Origin: an uncultured Prevotellaceae bacterium
GTDB taxonomy: Bacteria; Bacteroidota; Bacteroidia; Bacteroidales; Bacteroidaceae
Direction of reading: 5' to 3'
NCBI GenBank assembly: GCA_900320845.1
Contig: ONTS01000001.1
Location: 1 to 64,000, forward strand
Length of the DNA: 64,000 nt
The notes under the pieces were generated by a model that saw nothing but the letters and a program-made list of their open reading frames with translations, made no database searches and was not told the origin of the DNA. Both the position numbers and the translations under genes were made by a program. The stretch's first letter is position 1. Every line of letters begins with the position of its first letter. Shown in pieces: positions 35,058 to 45,881 of this stretch.

Positions 35058-37172
35058 ATGGCTAAACAAAATCTTAAGCTCACACGCAACATTGGTATCA
35101 TGGCGCACATCGATGCAGGTAAGACCACGACATCGGAGCGCATACTCTTCTATACAGGTAAAACACATAAAATAGGAGAGGTGCATGATGGTGCTGCTAC
35201 TATGGACTGGATGGCGCAGGAGCAGGAACGTGGCATTACCATAACATCGGCTGCCACAACATGTCAGTGGAAGTGGCAGAATCAAGACTATAAGATCAAC
35301 CTCATTGATACTCCGGGACACGTGGACTTCACCGCAGAGGTGGAGCGTTCGCTGCGCGTACTCGATGGTGCTATCGCTACCTACAGTGCTGCCGATGGTG
35401 TTCAGCCACAGTCGGAGACGGTATGGAGACAGGCCGACAAGTACAAAGTGCCGCGCATAGGTTACGTCAACAAGATGGATCGCTCGGGAGCCGACTTTTT
35501 CGGCACCGTAAGTCAGATGCGCGAGATGCTCGGAGCCAACCCGTGCCCCATACAGGTGCCCATAGGTGCCGAGGAACACTTCAAAGGTCTCGTCGACCTC
35601 ATCAAGATGAAAGCATACATCTGGCACGACGATGCTAACGGAAGTGAATACGACGTGGAAGATATTCCCGCCGAACTGCAGGACGAGTGTGACGAGTGGC
35701 GCGAGAAAATGATAGAGACCGCCGCCAACTACGACGATGAAGTGATGGAACTCTACCTCGAAGGTAAAGAGATCACCGAGGAACAGATCATCGCTGCGTT
35801 GCGTAAGGGTACTGTTGCCATGGAGGTAACACCCATGCTTTGCGGGTCATCGTACAAGAACAAAGGCGTGCAGCCCCTATTGGACTACACCTGCGCCTTC
35901 CTGCCCTCACCGCTTGACACCGGAGCTATTGTAGGTGAAAATCCGAACACGGAAGAAGAGGAGACACGTGAGCCCTCAGAAGATGCGCCGACAGCAGCAT
36001 TGGCATTCAAGATTGCCACAGACCCGTACATGGGACGTCTGGTGTTCTTCCGCGTCTACTCAGGAAAGGTTACAGCAGGATCGTATGTCTACAACCCACG
36101 CTCAGGAAAGAAAGAACGCATCAGCCGTCTCTTCCAAATGAACTCCAACAAGGAGATTCCCATGGAGAGTATCGACGCCGGCGACATCGGAGCTGGAGTC
36201 GGATTCAAAGACATCCACACTGGTGACACCCTCTGCGACGAGCAGAACCCCATTGTGCTTGAGTCGATGACATTCCCCGATACTGTTATCTCCATCGCTG
36301 TAGAACCGAAGTCTCAGGCAGACATTGCCAAGCTCGACAACGGACTGGCAAAGTTGGCAGAAGAAGACCCAACCTTCACCGTGCGTACTGACGAGCAGAG
36401 TGGACAAACCATTATCTCCGGTATGGGTGAGCTACACCTCGACATCATCATCGACCGTCTGAAGCGCGAGTTCAAGGTGGAATGTAACCAGGGTAAGCCT
36501 CAGGTGAACTACAAAGAGGCTATCACCAACGAGGTCAACTTACGCGAGGTGTACAAGAAACAGACTGGTGGACGAGGCAAGTTTGCTGACATTATCGTCA
36601 ACATCGGACCGAAAGACGAAGACTATACAGAAGACGACCTGCAGTTTATCAATGAAGTGAAGGGTGGTAATATTCCTAAGGAGTTTATCCCCGCCATTCA
36701 GAAAGGGTTCAAAGACTGCATGAAGAACGGTATACTGGGCGGCTATCCGCTGACAGGTCTTAAGGTAACCGTTGTGGATGGTTCCTTCCATCCTGTTGAC
36801 TCCGACCAGTTGTCATTCGAACTTGCTGCCCATGCTGCCTACCGCAATGCGTGCGTCAAGGCGCAACCCGTGCTCATGGAGCCTATCATGAAGGTAGAAG
36901 TGGTGACCCCTGAAGAGAATATGGGTGACGTCATAGGCGACCTCAACAAGCGTCGTGGACAGGTAGAAGGCATGGAAGATGCCCGCAGCGGTGCACGCAT
37001 CGTCAAAGCTAAGGTGCCTCTGGCAGAGATGTTCGGATATGTGACGGCCCTGCGTACCATCACATCGGGTCGCGCTACAAGCTCCATGGAGTACGACCAC
37101 CACGCTCCGCTGTCTTCTAACATTGCCAAGGCGGTGCTTGAGGAAGTGGGTGGCAGAGCCGACCTGATATAA
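35058..37172 (+). CDS. fusA: Elongation factor G
   Basis: 704 residues, full length. GTPase motifs: [15 protein letters not shown] (P-loop), [11 protein letters not shown] (switch), [13 protein letters not shown]. Domain IV/V segments [29 protein letters not shown] and [16 protein letters not shown] are normal. It drives translocation. It lies between rpsG and rpsJ, the usual str-operon place. Confidence 0.99.
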   Translation: MAKQNLKLTRNIGIMAHIDAGKTTTSERILFYTGKTHKIGEVHDGAATMDWMAQEQERGITITSAATTCQWKWQNQDYKINLIDTPGHVDFTAEVERSLRVLDGAIATYSAADGVQPQSETVWRQADKYKVPRIGYVNKMDRSGADFFGTVSQMREMLGANPCPIQVPIGAEEHFKGLVDLIKMKAYIWHDDANGSEYDVEDIPAELQDECDEWREKMIETAANYDDEVMELYLEGKEITEEQIIAALRKGTVAMEVTPMLCGSSYKNKGVQPLLDYTCAFLPSPLDTGAIVGENPNTEEEETREPSEDAPTAALAFKIATDPYMGRLVFFRVYSGKVTAGSYVYNPRSGKKERISRLFQMNSNKEIPMESIDAGDIGAGVGFKDIHTGDTLCDEQNPIVLESMTFPDTVISIAVEPKSQADIAKLDNGLAKLAEEDPTFTVRTDEQSGQTIISGMGELHLDIIIDRLKREFKVECNQGKPQVNYKEAITNEVNLREVYKKQTGGRGKFADIIVNIGPKDEDYTEDDLQFINEVKGGNIPKEFIPAIQKGFKDCMKNGILGGYPLTGLKVTVVDGSFHPVDSDQLSFELAAHAAYRNACVKAQPVLMEPIMKVEVVTPEENMGDVIGDLNKRRGQVEGMEDARSGARIVKAKVPLAEMFGYVTALRTITSGRATSSMEYDHHAPLSSNIAKAVLEEVGGRADLI

Positions 37173-37190
37173 TTAAGATATACATCAGCC

Positions 37191-37218
37191 GCCGGTGAGC
37201 GAATGACTCTTTACCGGC
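37191..37218 (+). promoter_or_regulatory. Hairpin between fusA and rpsJ
   Basis: GCCGGT (37191-37196) pairs with ACCGGC (37213-37218), extendable by two to three weaker pairs. No T run follows, so it is probably an intercistronic processing or control structure rather than a terminator. Confidence 0.45.
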
Positions 37219-37248
37219 AGCCAATAATAACATTAATATCTAACAACA

Positions 37249-37554
37249 ATGAGTCAGAAAATCAGAATCAAACTGAAGAGCTACGACCACACATTGGTGG
37301 ACAAGTCAGCTGAGAAAATCGTGAAGGCCGTGAAGGCTACAGGTGCAGAAGTTAGCGGTCCTATCCCTCTTCCTACACACAAGCGTATCTTCACCGTCAA
37401 CAGAAGTACCTTCGTTAACAAAAAGGCACGTGAACAGTTCCAGCTGTCAGACTACAAGCGTCTGATCGACATCTACAGTTCATCACCCAAGACTGTTGAC
37501 GCGCTGATGAAACTCGAACTCCCCAGCGGCGTGGAAGTGGAAATCAAGGTGTAG
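37249..37554 (+). CDS. rpsJ: 30S ribosomal protein S10
   Basis: 101 residues, normal length: [59 protein letters not shown]10 also forms NusB-NusE in antitermination. It is followed by a terminator-like hairpin and a 573-bp gap before rplC, so here S10 is the end of the str operon instead of the head of the S10 operon. Confidence 0.98.
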   Translation: MSQKIRIKLKSYDHTLVDKSAEKIVKAVKATGAEVSGPIPLPTHKRIFTVNRSTFVNKKAREQFQLSDYKRLIDIYSSSPKTVDALMKLELPSGVEVEIKV

Positions 37555-37581
37555 TATAGTTTTTCTATACTGATAGATATT

Positions 37582-37623
37582 ACTGAGGTGTAGCCTATGC
37601 AGGTTGTACCTCAGTTGTCTTTT
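37582..37623 (+). terminator. Terminator-like hairpin after rpsJ
   Basis: ACTGAGGT (37582-37589) pairs with ACCTCAGT (37608-37615), with the loop able to pair further, followed by TGTCTTTT. It lies 28 bp past the rpsJ stop. Between it and the promoter at 37909 (about 285 bp) I see no gene. Confidence 0.65.
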
Positions 37624-37908
37624 CTACCCGATGGTATCAACATAATGAGGTGCTCTGAGTAGTGAGCGTGCGCAATCGCCGTGGAATGGTTGCCTGCCCG
37701 TTCAGAAAAGGTGGATTTAGGATGCCTATTTTCGGCTTATGTTAGCCTTTTTGTAGGTTGTTTAAGTGTTTTTAGTCTATGATTGGTGGATTATTGTCGG
37801 CAGTGTGTGAAAATGGAAAAACAAATGATGGCCATAATGGGGTAGTGCATCTTGTGTTTTTAATGGGTAGTCTAATCCGTTGTTGCTCTTAAAAATAATA
37901 AAGAAAAG

Positions 37909-37940
37909 TTTGTGAGAATGAAATAGTTGTCGTACTTTTG
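37909..37940 (+). promoter_or_regulatory. Promoter of the rplC operon
   Basis: TTTG (37909-37912), 20 nt, TACTTTTG (37933-37940), full consensus, sharing the TCGTACTTTTGCA context with the rpsL promoter. Transcription should begin near 37947, giving a leader of about 180 nt before rplC. Confidence 0.87.
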
Positions 37941-37991
37941 CATCCGCTAAAGTGCGTATTGCGCTGGTCTATGAGCCATCAATACACTGAC

Positions 37992-38084
37992 AAAGAGTCA
38001 CTTAGCCTTCAGTTTGGAAGTAGTTGACGGACTCTTTTTAAGTGCGGATTGTGACCATGGTAAGCGTAGGGCACTTAAAAAGAG
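37992..38084 (+). promoter_or_regulatory. Structured rplC leader with two mutually exclusive stems
   Basis: Stem 1: AAAGAGTC (37992-37999) pairs with GACTCTTT (38030-38037), enclosing CTTC/GAAG, and overlaps a TTTTT run (38035-38039), so it resembles a terminator. Stem 2: CTCTTTTTAAGTGC (38032-38045) pairs perfectly over 14 bp with GCACTTAAAAAGAG (38071-38084). The strands 38032-38037 are used by both, so the two stems exclude each other. This is the geometry of an attenuator or protein-responsive leader, plausibly for autogenous control by an operon product such as L4 or L3. Structure is seen; regulation is inference. Confidence 0.65.
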
Positions 38085-38127
38085 AGACAAACAAACAAGT
38101 GATTAATAATTTAACTTCAAAACTGAA

Positions 38128-38742
38128 ATGCCAGGATTATTAGGAAAGAAAATCGGAATGATATCCGTTTTCAGTGCCGACGGCAAGAATGTGCCGTGCA
38201 CTGTTATCGAAGCCGGTCCTTGTGTTGTAACCCAGGTGAAAACCGTTGAGAAAGATGGTTACAAGGCTATTCAATTAGGTTTCGAAGAGGCTAAGGAGAA
38301 GAATACTACCAAGGCTCTTCAGGGAATCTTTAAGAAAGCCGGCACAACGCCCAAAAAGCACTTGGCCGAGTTCAAATTTGATCAGGAGTTCAATCTCGGC
38401 GACACTATCACCGTTGACATCTTCAACGACAGTCAGTTTGTTGACGTCGTTGGTACCAGTAAAGGTAAGGGTTTCCAGGGTGTCATGAAGCGTCACGGCT
38501 TCGGTGGTGTCGGCCAGAGCACTCACGGACAGGACGACCGTGCCCGCAAGCCGGGTTCTATCGGTGCTTGCTCCTATCCCGCCAAGGTGTTCAAGGGCAT
38601 GCGCATGGGTGGGCACATGGGTACTGACCGTGTGACAACACAAAACCTCAGAGTGTTAAAAGTGATACCTGAGCACAATCTCATCCTCGTGAAGGGTAGT
38701 GTGGCAGGTTATAATGGTTCAACCGTAATGATTCAGAAGTAA
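38128..38742 (+). CDS. rplC: 50S ribosomal protein L3
   Basis: 204 residues: [15 protein letters not shown], the [24 protein letters not shown] loop reaching the peptidyl-transferase centre, and [23 protein letters not shown]. First gene after the structured leader. Its TAA overlaps the rplD ATG by one base. Confidence 0.98.
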   Translation: MPGLLGKKIGMISVFSADGKNVPCTVIEAGPCVVTQVKTVEKDGYKAIQLGFEEAKEKNTTKALQGIFKKAGTTPKKHLAEFKFDQEFNLGDTITVDIFNDSQFVDVVGTSKGKGFQGVMKRHGFGGVGQSTHGQDDRARKPGSIGACSYPAKVFKGMRMGGHMGTDRVTTQNLRVLKVIPEHNLILVKGSVAGYNGSTVMIQK

Positions 38743-39374
38743 TGGAAATTAACGTATTAAACATCAATGGTCAGGAGACTGGACGCAAGGTTACGTTAAG
38801 CGAAGCTGTATTCGGTATCGAACCTAACGACCACGTACTCTATCTCGACGTGAAACAATACCTCGCTGACCAGCGCCAGGGCACTGCCAAGGCAAAGGAA
38901 CGTAGCGAACATATGGGCTCCACACGTAAGCTGGGTCGTCAGAAAGGTGGCGGCGGCGCACGTCATGGAGATATCAATTCTCCACTGCTCAAGGGTGGTG
39001 GTCGTGTATTCGGTCCGCGCCCCAGAGACTACCGCTTCAAACTCAACAAGAAAGTGAAACAGCTGGCTCGTCGTTCAGCCCTCAGTTATAAGGCTCAGGA
39101 CAATGCTATCCTCGTAGTGGAGGACTTCACCTTCGAACAGCCGAAGACAAAGGAATTTGTTAAGATGACTGAAAATCTGAAGGTAAATGGTAAGAAATTG
39201 CTTTTTGTTTTGCCAGAAGTAAATAAAAACGTATATTTGTCGGCTCGCAATTTGCAACGCGCTGAAGTTATGACAGCCGCTACGCTCAACTCCTATAAGG
39301 TGATGAACGCTGATGTGCTTGTTATGGCTGAAGGTTCGCTGAGCATCATTGAAAGTCAACTCAACAATCAGTAA
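38742..39374 (+). CDS. rplD: 50S ribosomal protein L4
   Basis: 210 residues with [19 protein letters not shown] and [21 protein letters not shown], the extended loop lining the exit tunnel. L4 is the classical autogenous repressor of this operon in enterobacteria, which makes it a candidate ligand for the leader at 37992-38084. Confidence 0.98.
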   Translation: MEINVLNINGQETGRKVTLSEAVFGIEPNDHVLYLDVKQYLADQRQGTAKAKERSEHMGSTRKLGRQKGGGGARHGDINSPLLKGGGRVFGPRPRDYRFKLNKKVKQLARRSALSYKAQDNAILVVEDFTFEQPKTKEFVKMTENLKVNGKKLLFVLPEVNKNVYLSARNLQRAEVMTAATLNSYKVMNADVLVMAEGSLSIIESQLNNQ

Positions 39375-39386
39375 GGAGGACGTATC

Positions 39387-39680
39387 ATGGCATATATTAT
39401 TAAACCTTTGCTCACCGAGAAGATGAACAATCTGACGGAGCGCATCCCCAACCGCTTCGGCTTTGTTGTACGTCCTGAGGCTACCAAGCAGCAAATTAAG
39501 AAAGAAATAGAAGGCCTGTACAATGTAGAGGTGGTTGACATCAATACCGCCCGCTACGCAGGCAAGCGCTCTTCACGCTACACACGCTCAGGACTCATCA
39601 AGGGTCAGAAGCCAGCCTACAAAAAGGCATACGTGACGTTGAAGGACGGACAAATGATAGATTTTTACAGTAATATTTAG
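39387..39680 (+). CDS. rplW: 50S ribosomal protein L23
   Basis: 97 residues: IIKPLLTEKMNNL, RFGFVVRPEATKQQIKKEIE, YNVEVVDINTARYAGK. It sits at the tunnel exit and contacts trigger factor and SRP. An AGGAGG-like stretch (39375-39380) precedes the start, one of few good Shine-Dalgarno matches here. Confidence 0.97.
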   Translation: MAYIIKPLLTEKMNNLTERIPNRFGFVVRPEATKQQIKKEIEGLYNVEVVDINTARYAGKRSSRYTRSGLIKGQKPAYKKAYVTLKDGQMIDFYSNI

Positions 39681-39689
39681 TATAAGACA

Positions 39690-40520
39690 ATGGCAGTACG
39701 TAAATTTAAGCCTGTTACCCCAGGCCAAAGACACAAAATTATTGGCACCTTCGAAGATATTACTGCATCTGTGCCAGAGAAGAGCCTCGTAAGAGGAAAA
39801 CGTTCTACCGGTGGTCGTAACAATTCGGGTAAGATGACAGTCCGCTATTTGGGCGGTGGTCACAAGAGAAAATTCCGTCTCATTGACTTCAAGCGTGAGA
39901 AGGACGGCATACCCGCAGTCGTGAAGACCATAGAATACGATCCTAACCGCTCTGCCCGCATAGCACTGCTGTACTATGCAGACGGTGAGAAGCGCTACAT
40001 CGTAGCTCCCAACGGATTGGAAGTAGGTTCCACTCTGATGTCAGGTGCAGAAGCAGCTCCCGAAATCGGCAACGCTCTGCCGCTCGCCAATATCCCCGTG
40101 GGTACCGTGATTCACAACATCGAACTCCGTCCTGGACAAGGAGCATTGCTCGTTCGCTCAGCAGGCAACTTCGCCCAGCTGACCTCTCGTGAAGACAACT
40201 ATTGTATCGTTAAGCTTCCCTCAGGCGAAACACGTAAGATTCTCTCTGCATGTAAAGCTACTGTGGGCAGCGTAGGCAACTCAGACCACGCACTCGAGCA
40301 GTCGGGTAAAGCCGGTCGTAGCCGCTGGCTCGGCAAGCGTCCGCACAACCGTGGCGTCGTGATGAACCCGCACGATCACCCGATGGGTGGCGGTGAAGGA
40401 CGTCAGAGCGGTGGACACCCGCGTTCACGTAAGGGTCTGTATGCAAAGGGTCTTAAGACGCGCTCACCGAAGAAGCACTCCAACAAGTATATCATCGAGA
40501 GAGCAGGTAAAAAGAAATAA
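39690..40520 (+). CDS. rplB: 50S ribosomal protein L2
   Basis: 276 residues: [41 protein letters not shown] in outline, and the conserved peptidyl-transferase-proximal histidine segment [14 protein letters not shown]. Full length and intact. Confidence 0.99.
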   Translation: MAVRKFKPVTPGQRHKIIGTFEDITASVPEKSLVRGKRSTGGRNNSGKMTVRYLGGGHKRKFRLIDFKREKDGIPAVVKTIEYDPNRSARIALLYYADGEKRYIVAPNGLEVGSTLMSGAEAAPEIGNALPLANIPVGTVIHNIELRPGQGALLVRSAGNFAQLTSREDNYCIVKLPSGETRKILSACKATVGSVGNSDHALEQSGKAGRSRWLGKRPHNRGVVMNPHDHPMGGGEGRQSGGHPRSRKGLYAKGLKTRSPKKHSNKYIIERAGKKK

Positions 40521-40543
40521 GTAAACAATAGAACAGATACAAT

Positions 40544-40810
40544 ATGAGTCGTTCATTAAAAAAAGGTCCGTACATCAACGTCTCCCTCGAAAAGAAGGTG
40601 CTGGCGATGAATGAGAGCGGCAAGAAAAATGTAGTGAAGACTTGGGCACGTGCCTCAGTGATCTCTCCCGACTTCGTGGGACACACCATCGCTGTGCACA
40701 ATGGTAACAAGTTCATACCTGTCTATGTCACTGAAAACATGGTAGGCCACAAGCTGGGCGAATTTGCTCCCACACGTAAGTTTGGTGGACATGCCGGTAA
40801 TAAGAAGTAA
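40544..40810 (+). CDS. rpsS: 30S ribosomal protein S19
   Basis: 88 residues: [50 protein letters not shown] in outline, C-terminal GHAGNKK. Binds 16S rRNA in the head with S13. Confidence 0.98.
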   Translation: MSRSLKKGPYINVSLEKKVLAMNESGKKNVVKTWARASVISPDFVGHTIAVHNGNKFIPVYVTENMVGHKLGEFAPTRKFGGHAGNKK

Positions 40811-40846
40811 TAGAAGATAGGCAACACTGAAAAAAGATTTAAACAA

Positions 40847-41251
40847 ATGGGATCAAGAAAACATATTGCGGCTGAAAAGAGAAAAGAAGCCAAGAAGACT
40901 TTGTATTTCGCAAAGTTGAACAATGTGCCCTCTTCACCGCGTAAGATGCGATACGTAGTCGACCTGATTCGCGGCATGGAAGTAAACCGTGCACTTGGTG
41001 TGCTGCGCTTCTCCAAGAAAGCCGCTGCAGCCAACGTAGAAAAGCTGTTGCGCTCCGCTATCGCTAACTGGGAACAAAAGAATGACCGCAAGGCAGAAGA
41101 CGGAGAACTTTATGTGTCCAAAATCTTCGTGGATGAAGGCGTGACCATGAAACGTATGCGCCCCGCACCACAAGGTCGTGGTTATAGAATTAGAAAACGT
41201 AGCAACCATGTTACGATCTTTGTAGATTCATTAACGAAAGAAAACGAATAA
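40847..41251 (+). CDS. rplV: 50S ribosomal protein L22
   Basis: 134 residues, a little longer than the ~110 of E. coli because of an N-terminal [17 protein letters not shown] extension. [14 protein letters not shown] and the tunnel beta-hairpin [17 protein letters not shown] are intact. Confidence 0.98.
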   Translation: MGSRKHIAAEKRKEAKKTLYFAKLNNVPSSPRKMRYVVDLIRGMEVNRALGVLRFSKKAAAANVEKLLRSAIANWEQKNDRKAEDGELYVSKIFVDEGVTMKRMRPAPQGRGYRIRKRSNHVTIFVDSLTKENE

Positions 41252-41254
41252 GAT

Positions 41255-41986
41255 ATGGGACAGAAAGTTAATCCGATAAGCAACCGTTTGGGTATTATCA
41301 GAGGCTGGGACTCCAACTGGTTCGGAGGCAAGAACTTCGGCGACAACCTCGTGGAAGACCAGAAGATTCGCGAATACCTCAACAAACGATTAGAGAACGC
41401 CTATCTTTCACGCATCATCATCGAGCGCACCCTGCGTCTCGTTACTATCACCATCTGCACCGCACGTCCAGGTATGGTTATCGGTAAGGGCGGACAGGAT
41501 GTCGACAAGCTGAAAGAAGAACTAAAAAAGCTCTATAAGAAAGATATACAGCTTAATATCTATGAAGTAAAGAAGCCCGATCTCGATGCCACCATCGTAG
41601 CCTCCAATATCGCTCGCCAAATCGAAGGCAAGATGGCATACCGCCGCGCTATTAAGATGGCTATCGCCAACACCATGCGCGCCGGAGCAGAAGGTATCAA
41701 GGTGCAAATCTCTGGACGTCTCAACGGTGCCGAAATCGCACGTAGCGAGATGTACAAGGAGGGACGTACACCTCTTCACACCTTCCGCGCAGACATCGAT
41801 TACAGTCTGGCCGAGGCACTCACCAAGGTCGGTCTGCTGGGTATCAAGGTTTGGATCTGCCGTGGCGAAGTATACGGCGACGTAGACCTCGCTCCGCAAT
41901 ATGTCAACGAGAAGTCTAACAGCCGTGAACGCGGCAACGGACGCTTCGGAAGAGGCAACCGCAGCAGAAGAACCAATAACCGTTAA
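41255..41986 (+). CDS. rpsC: 30S ribosomal protein S3
   Basis: 243 residues: [24 protein letters not shown] domain [21 protein letters not shown]-terminal domain [21 protein letters not shown] and a basic R/N/G-rich tail ([18 protein letters not shown]). Confidence 0.98.
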   Translation: MGQKVNPISNRLGIIRGWDSNWFGGKNFGDNLVEDQKIREYLNKRLENAYLSRIIIERTLRLVTITICTARPGMVIGKGGQDVDKLKEELKKLYKKDIQLNIYEVKKPDLDATIVASNIARQIEGKMAYRRAIKMAIANTMRAGAEGIKVQISGRLNGAEIARSEMYKEGRTPLHTFRADIDYSLAEALTKVGLLGIKVWICRGEVYGDVDLAPQYVNEKSNSRERGNGRFGRGNRSRRTNNR

Positions 41987-41997
41987 AATCAAGAGTC

Positions 41998-42426
41998 ATG
42001 TTACAACCAAAACGCGTAAGATACAGAAGACCTCAAGATGGACGCGGAAACAAAGGCAATGCCCATCGCGGTACCCAATTGGCTTTTGGCTCCTTCGGCA
42101 TCAAGACTTTAGAGGCAAAATGGATCGACAGCCGCCAGATAGAAGCTGCGCGTGTAGCTGTCAATCGCAGAATGAACCGTGAGGGACAGGTGTGGATTCG
42201 CATCTTCCCCGACAAACCCATCACCCGTAAGCCCGCTGACGTGCGTATGGGTAAAGGTAAGGGTGACCCCGCAGGATGGGTGGCTCCCGTAACACCTGGA
42301 CGTATATTGTTTGAAGTGGAAGGCGTGAGCTTCGACGTTGCTAAAGAAGCACTCCGTCTGGCAGCTCAGAAACTTCCCGTAAAAACTAAGTTTGTAGTAA
42401 GACGAGATTACGATAAAAACGCTTAA
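41998..42426 (+). CDS. rplP: 50S ribosomal protein L16
   Basis: 142 residues: [41 protein letters not shown] in outline, [15 protein letters not shown] (the arginine-hydroxylation/PTC-side loop region) and [13 protein letters not shown]. Confidence 0.98.
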   Translation: MLQPKRVRYRRPQDGRGNKGNAHRGTQLAFGSFGIKTLEAKWIDSRQIEAARVAVNRRMNREGQVWIRIFPDKPITRKPADVRMGKGKGDPAGWVAPVTPGRILFEVEGVSFDVAKEALRLAAQKLPVKTKFVVRRDYDKNA

Positions 42427-42431
42427 GAAGT

Positions 42432-42626
42432 ATGAAAACCTCAGAAATAAAAGAACTGTCACAGCAAGATTTGGTAGAACGTCTGGAGAACGAGACACAG
42501 CGCCTTCAGCACATGAAGATCAACCATTCGGTGACCCCTCTGGAGAATCCATCTCAGATAAAAGCCATGCGTCGTAACATCGCCAGAATGAAAACAGAAT
42601 TGCGCCAGCGCGAAATTAACAAATAA
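42432..42626 (+). CDS. rpmC: 50S ribosomal protein L29
   Basis: 64 residues, two-helix protein: [42 protein letters not shown]. Placed between L16 and S17 as usual. Confidence 0.96.
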   Translation: MKTSEIKELSQQDLVERLENETQRLQHMKINHSVTPLENPSQIKAMRRNIARMKTELRQREINK

Positions 42627-42628
42627 AG

Positions 42629-42886
42629 ATGGAAGCAAGAAACTTAAGAAAACAGCGTCAGGGTGTTGTTATCAGCAACAAGATGGACAAAACCATCGTT
42701 ATTGCTACCAAGTTCAAGGAGAAGCACCCTATATATGGTAAGTTTGTGCAACACACAAAGAAATACCACGCTCACGACGAAAAGAACGAAGCCAACATCG
42801 GCGACACCGTTCTGATAATGGAAACCCGCCCCTTGAGTAAAACCAAGCGTTGGCGTTTAGTGCAAATCATAGAAAAGGCTAAGTAA
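42629..42886 (+). CDS. rpsQ: 30S ribosomal protein S17
   Basis: 85 residues: [61 protein letters not shown] in outline. OB-fold primary 16S binder. Confidence 0.97.
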   Translation: MEARNLRKQRQGVVISNKMDKTIVIATKFKEKHPIYGKFVQHTKKYHAHDEKNEANIGDTVLIMETRPLSKTKRWRLVQIIEKAK

Positions 42887-42888
42887 TC

Positions 42889-43254
42889 ATGATACAAGCA
42901 GAATCAAGAATCACCGTTTGCGACAACAGCGGAGCCCGCGAAGCCCTGTGCATCCGCGTACTCGGTGGCACACGCCGCCGCTACGCCAGCGTAGGCGACA
43001 TCATCGTAGTGTCCGTAAAGAATGTCATCCCTTCAGGCGAACTGAAGAAAGGTACGGTGTCAAAAGCCCTCGTGGTACGTACAAAAAAAGAGATACGTCG
43101 CGCTGACGGCTCTTACATCCGCTTCGACGACAACGCCTGCGTATTGCTTAATAATGCCGGTGAGCTCAGAGGCAGCCGTATCTTCGGTCCGGTGGCACGT
43201 GAACTGCGCGCCGTCAACATGAAGGTAGTGTCCTTAGCTCCCGAAGTGCTCTAA
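42889..43254 (+). CDS. rplN: 50S ribosomal protein L14
   Basis: 121 residues: [60 protein letters not shown]. Contacts 16S rRNA at bridge B8. Confidence 0.98.
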   Translation: MIQAESRITVCDNSGAREALCIRVLGGTRRRYASVGDIIVVSVKNVIPSGELKKGTVSKALVVRTKKEIRRADGSYIRFDDNACVLLNNAGELRGSRIFGPVARELRAVNMKVVSLAPEVL

Positions 43255-43273
43255 CAATTAAAAGGTAAAAGAA

Positions 43274-43591
43274 ATGATTAAGTTACATATTAAAAAAGGG
43301 GATACCGTCATCGTCCTTGCAGGAGAAGACAAAGGTAAGACCGGTAAGGTGCTCAAAGTGTACCCCGAGAAGATGCGTGCCATCGTAGAAGGTGTCAACA
43401 TCGTTTCGAAGAGCACGAAGCCATCGGCACAGAACCCGCAGGGTAACATCGTACGTATGGAAGCTCCCATACACATGTCGAACCTTAGCTTGATAGATCC
43501 CAAGAGTGGCAAAGCTACACGTATCGCCATTAAGCGCGAAGAAGGCAAAGCCATCCGTATAGCTAAAAAATCAGGGGAGGAAATAAAATGA
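43274..43591 (+). CDS. rplX: 50S ribosomal protein L24
   Basis: 105 residues with a KOW motif ([23 protein letters not shown]) and [13 protein letters not shown]. Its end overlaps the L5 start by 4 bp (ATGA), implying coupled translation. Confidence 0.97.
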   Translation: MIKLHIKKGDTVIVLAGEDKGKTGKVLKVYPEKMRAIVEGVNIVSKSTKPSAQNPQGNIVRMEAPIHMSNLSLIDPKSGKATRIAIKREEGKAIRIAKKSGEEIK

Positions 43592-44145
43592 GTAGTACAG
43601 CACAACTGAAACAAGTGTATAAGGAGCAGATTGCTCCCGCCTTGATGAAGCAGTTCAACTATTCATCTGCTATGCAGGTGCCTCAGTTGAAGAAGATTGT
43701 TGTCAATCAAGGTCTCGGCAGCGCCACGCAAGACCGCAAGATTGTGGACGTGGCTGTCAACGAAATCACTACCATCACCGGACAGAAGGCAGTGGCAACC
43801 TATTCCAAGAAGGACATCGCCAACTTCAAGCTCCGTAAGAAGATGCCCATCGGTGCCATGGTTACACTGCGTCGCGACCGCATGTACGAATTCCTGGAGA
43901 AGCTCGTACGCATCGCTCTGCCACGTATCCGTGACTTCAAAGGTATCGGTAGCAACCTCGACGGAAAGGGCAACTATACCCTCGGTATCGAAGAGCAGAT
44001 CATCTTCCCCGAAATCAATATCGACAACATCGATCGCATTCAGGGTATGAACATCACCTTCGTCACCACCGCTAAGACCGACGAAGAAGGCTATGCACTG
44101 CTCAAGGCATTTGGACTCCCCTTTAAGAACACAAACAATCAGTAA
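43588..44145 (+). CDS. rplE: 50S ribosomal protein L5
   Basis: 185 residues: YNSYMQVP-type N-terminus ([20 protein letters not shown]), [37 protein letters not shown]. Binds 5S rRNA. Confidence 0.98.
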   Translation: MSSTAQLKQVYKEQIAPALMKQFNYSSAMQVPQLKKIVVNQGLGSATQDRKIVDVAVNEITTITGQKAVATYSKKDIANFKLRKKMPIGAMVTLRRDRMYEFLEKLVRIALPRIRDFKGIGSNLDGKGNYTLGIEEQIIFPEINIDNIDRIQGMNITFVTTAKTDEEGYALLKAFGLPFKNTNNQ

Positions 44146-44151
44146 GCAGAT

Positions 44152-44469
44152 ATGGCAAAAGAATCAATGAAGGCCCGTGAGGTCAAGCGTGCACACCTCG
44201 TAGAACGTTATGCCGAGAAGCGTGCCGAGCTGAAGAAGATCATCGCCCAAGCCAATGCACAGACTGGTGAAGGTGTGGCAGAAGCATACGAGGCCGCCCG
44301 CAAGCTGCAGGGCATGCCCAAGAACGCCAACCCCATCCGTCTGCACAACCGCTGCAAGATTACCGGACGTCCCAAAGGCTACATGCGTCAGTTCGGACTG
44401 TCGAGAATACAGTTCCGTGAGATGGCATCAGCAGGACTCATCCCCGGAGTGCGCAAGGCAAGCTGGTAA
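44152..44469 (+). CDS. rpsN: 30S ribosomal protein S14 (zinc-free type) with an internal insertion
   Basis: 105 residues. N-terminus [24 protein letters not shown] and C-terminus [22 protein letters not shown] are canonical for the C-minus (no zinc ribbon) form; only one cysteine remains. Compared with the ~89-residue form I know from Bacteroides, an extra ~16 residues (within [19 protein letters not shown]) extend the middle. Confidence 0.96.
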   Translation: MAKESMKAREVKRAHLVERYAEKRAELKKIIAQANAQTGEGVAEAYEAARKLQGMPKNANPIRLHNRCKITGRPKGYMRQFGLSRIQFREMASAGLIPGVRKASW

Positions 44470-44531
44470 GAGAAACAATTTCAGTTAATAACCTTTAATA
44501 TTGTCGGGAGAGCCCCGATCAATTAAACATT

Positions 44532-44927
44532 ATGACAGATCCAATAGCAGATTATCTGACGCGGATACGTAACGGTATCCAGGCTCGCCACAGAGTAGTG
44601 GAAGTGCCTGCGTCAAACTTGAAGAAAGAGTTGACAAAGATACTCTTCGAAAAGGGATACATCCTGAACTACAAGTTCATCGAAGATGGTCCCCAGGGAA
44701 CAATCAAGGTCGCGCTCAAGTACGACCCCGTGACAAAAGAAAGCGCCATCAAGTGTCTGAAGCGCATCTCCTCACCCGGTTTGCGTAAGTACACCGGATA
44801 CAAGGAAATGCCGCGTGTCATCAACGGACTCGGCATCGCCGTGCTGTCCACCTCTCAGGGTGTGATGACAGACAAGGAAGCCAAAGAGCTGAAGATCGGT
44901 GGTGAAGTATTATGTTATGTTTATTAA
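44532..44927 (+). CDS. rpsH: 30S ribosomal protein S8
   Basis: 131 residues: MTDPIADYLTRIRNGIQARH, KCLKRISSPGLRKYTGYKEMP, NGLGIAVLSTSQGVMTDKEA. S8 is the classical repressor of the spc operon in E. coli; no clear mimic site was searched for here. Confidence 0.98.
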   Translation: MTDPIADYLTRIRNGIQARHRVVEVPASNLKKELTKILFEKGYILNYKFIEDGPQGTIKVALKYDPVTKESAIKCLKRISSPGLRKYTGYKEMPRVINGLGIAVLSTSQGVMTDKEAKELKIGGEVLCYVY

Positions 44928-44941
44928 TGGAGGAACAGATT

Positions 44942-45508
44942 ATGTCTAGAATAGGAAAATTACCCATCAGCATTCCTTCAGGCGTGACAGTGGAGCAAAA
45001 AGACAACACCGTTACCGTGAAAGGACCTAAAGGAGAATTGTCACAGCATCTCGACCCCTCCATCATCATGAAGGTTGACGAAGGTCAGATCGTCTTCGAG
45101 ATTGACGAGAATAGTCCTGTCAACTACAAGCAGAAGCAAGCTTTCCACGGTCTGTACCGTTCCCTCATTAATAATATGGTAGTAGGCGTAAGCGAAGGTT
45201 TCAAGAAGACCCTTGAGTTGGTCGGCGTCGGTTATCGCGTGTCCAACCAAGGTAACCTCATCGAGTTCGCACTGGGTTACACCCATCCCATCTTCATCCA
45301 ACTACCCGCAGAAGTGAAGGTAGAGACGAAGTCGGAAAGAAACCAGAACCCCCTTCTGATATTAGAATCATGCGACAAACAATTGTTGGGCCTCATCTGC
45401 GCTAAGATACGTTCATTCCGTAAACCTGAACCTTACAAGGGAAAGGGTGTCCTCTTTCAGGGCGAAGTGATACGTAGAAAGTCGGGTAAGACCGCTGCAG
45501 CAAAGTAA
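44942..45508 (+). CDS. rplF: 50S ribosomal protein L6
   Basis: 188 residues from ATG 44942 (MSRIGKLPISIPSGV), chosen over an in-frame ATG at 44912 that lies inside rpsH; a GGAGG sequence (44929-44933) precedes it at good spacing. LELVGVGYRVSNQGNLIEFALGYTHPI and the C-terminal KGVLFQGEVIRRKSGKTA are typical. Confidence 0.97.
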   Translation: MSRIGKLPISIPSGVTVEQKDNTVTVKGPKGELSQHLDPSIIMKVDEGQIVFEIDENSPVNYKQKQAFHGLYRSLINNMVVGVSEGFKKTLELVGVGYRVSNQGNLIEFALGYTHPIFIQLPAEVKVETKSERNQNPLLILESCDKQLLGLICAKIRSFRKPEPYKGKGVLFQGEVIRRKSGKTAAAK

Positions 45509-45531
45509 CACATTAATACTACACTGAGATT

Positions 45532-45876
45532 ATGACAACAAAGAAAGTAGAAAGACGTATTAAGATAAAATACAGAATTCGTAAGAATGTGAACGGTACT
45601 GCAGAGCGTCCCCGTATGAGCGTGTTCCGCTCCAACAAGCAGATATATGTTCAGATTATCAACGATCTCACCGGCACAACCCTCGTTGCAGCATCCTCAC
45701 AGGGTATGGAAAAAATGCCTAAGAAGGAGCAGGCAGCGAAAGTTGGTGAACTCATCGCTCAGAAAGCCAAGGAAAATGGTATAGAGAAAGTGGTCTTCGA
45801 CCGTAACGGATATCTCTACCATGGCAGAGTAAAAGAATTGGCCGACGGCGCCCGTAAAGGAGGACTTAAATTCTAA
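45532..45876 (+). CDS. rplR: 50S ribosomal protein L18
   Basis: 114 residues: [31 protein letters not shown] in outline, [30 protein letters not shown]. 5S rRNA-binding protein. Confidence 0.97.
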   Translation: MTTKKVERRIKIKYRIRKNVNGTAERPRMSVFRSNKQIYVQIINDLTGTTLVAASSQGMEKMPKKEQAAKVGELIAQKAKENGIEKVVFDRNGYLYHGRVKELADGARKGGLKF

Positions 45877-45881
45877 GTATC

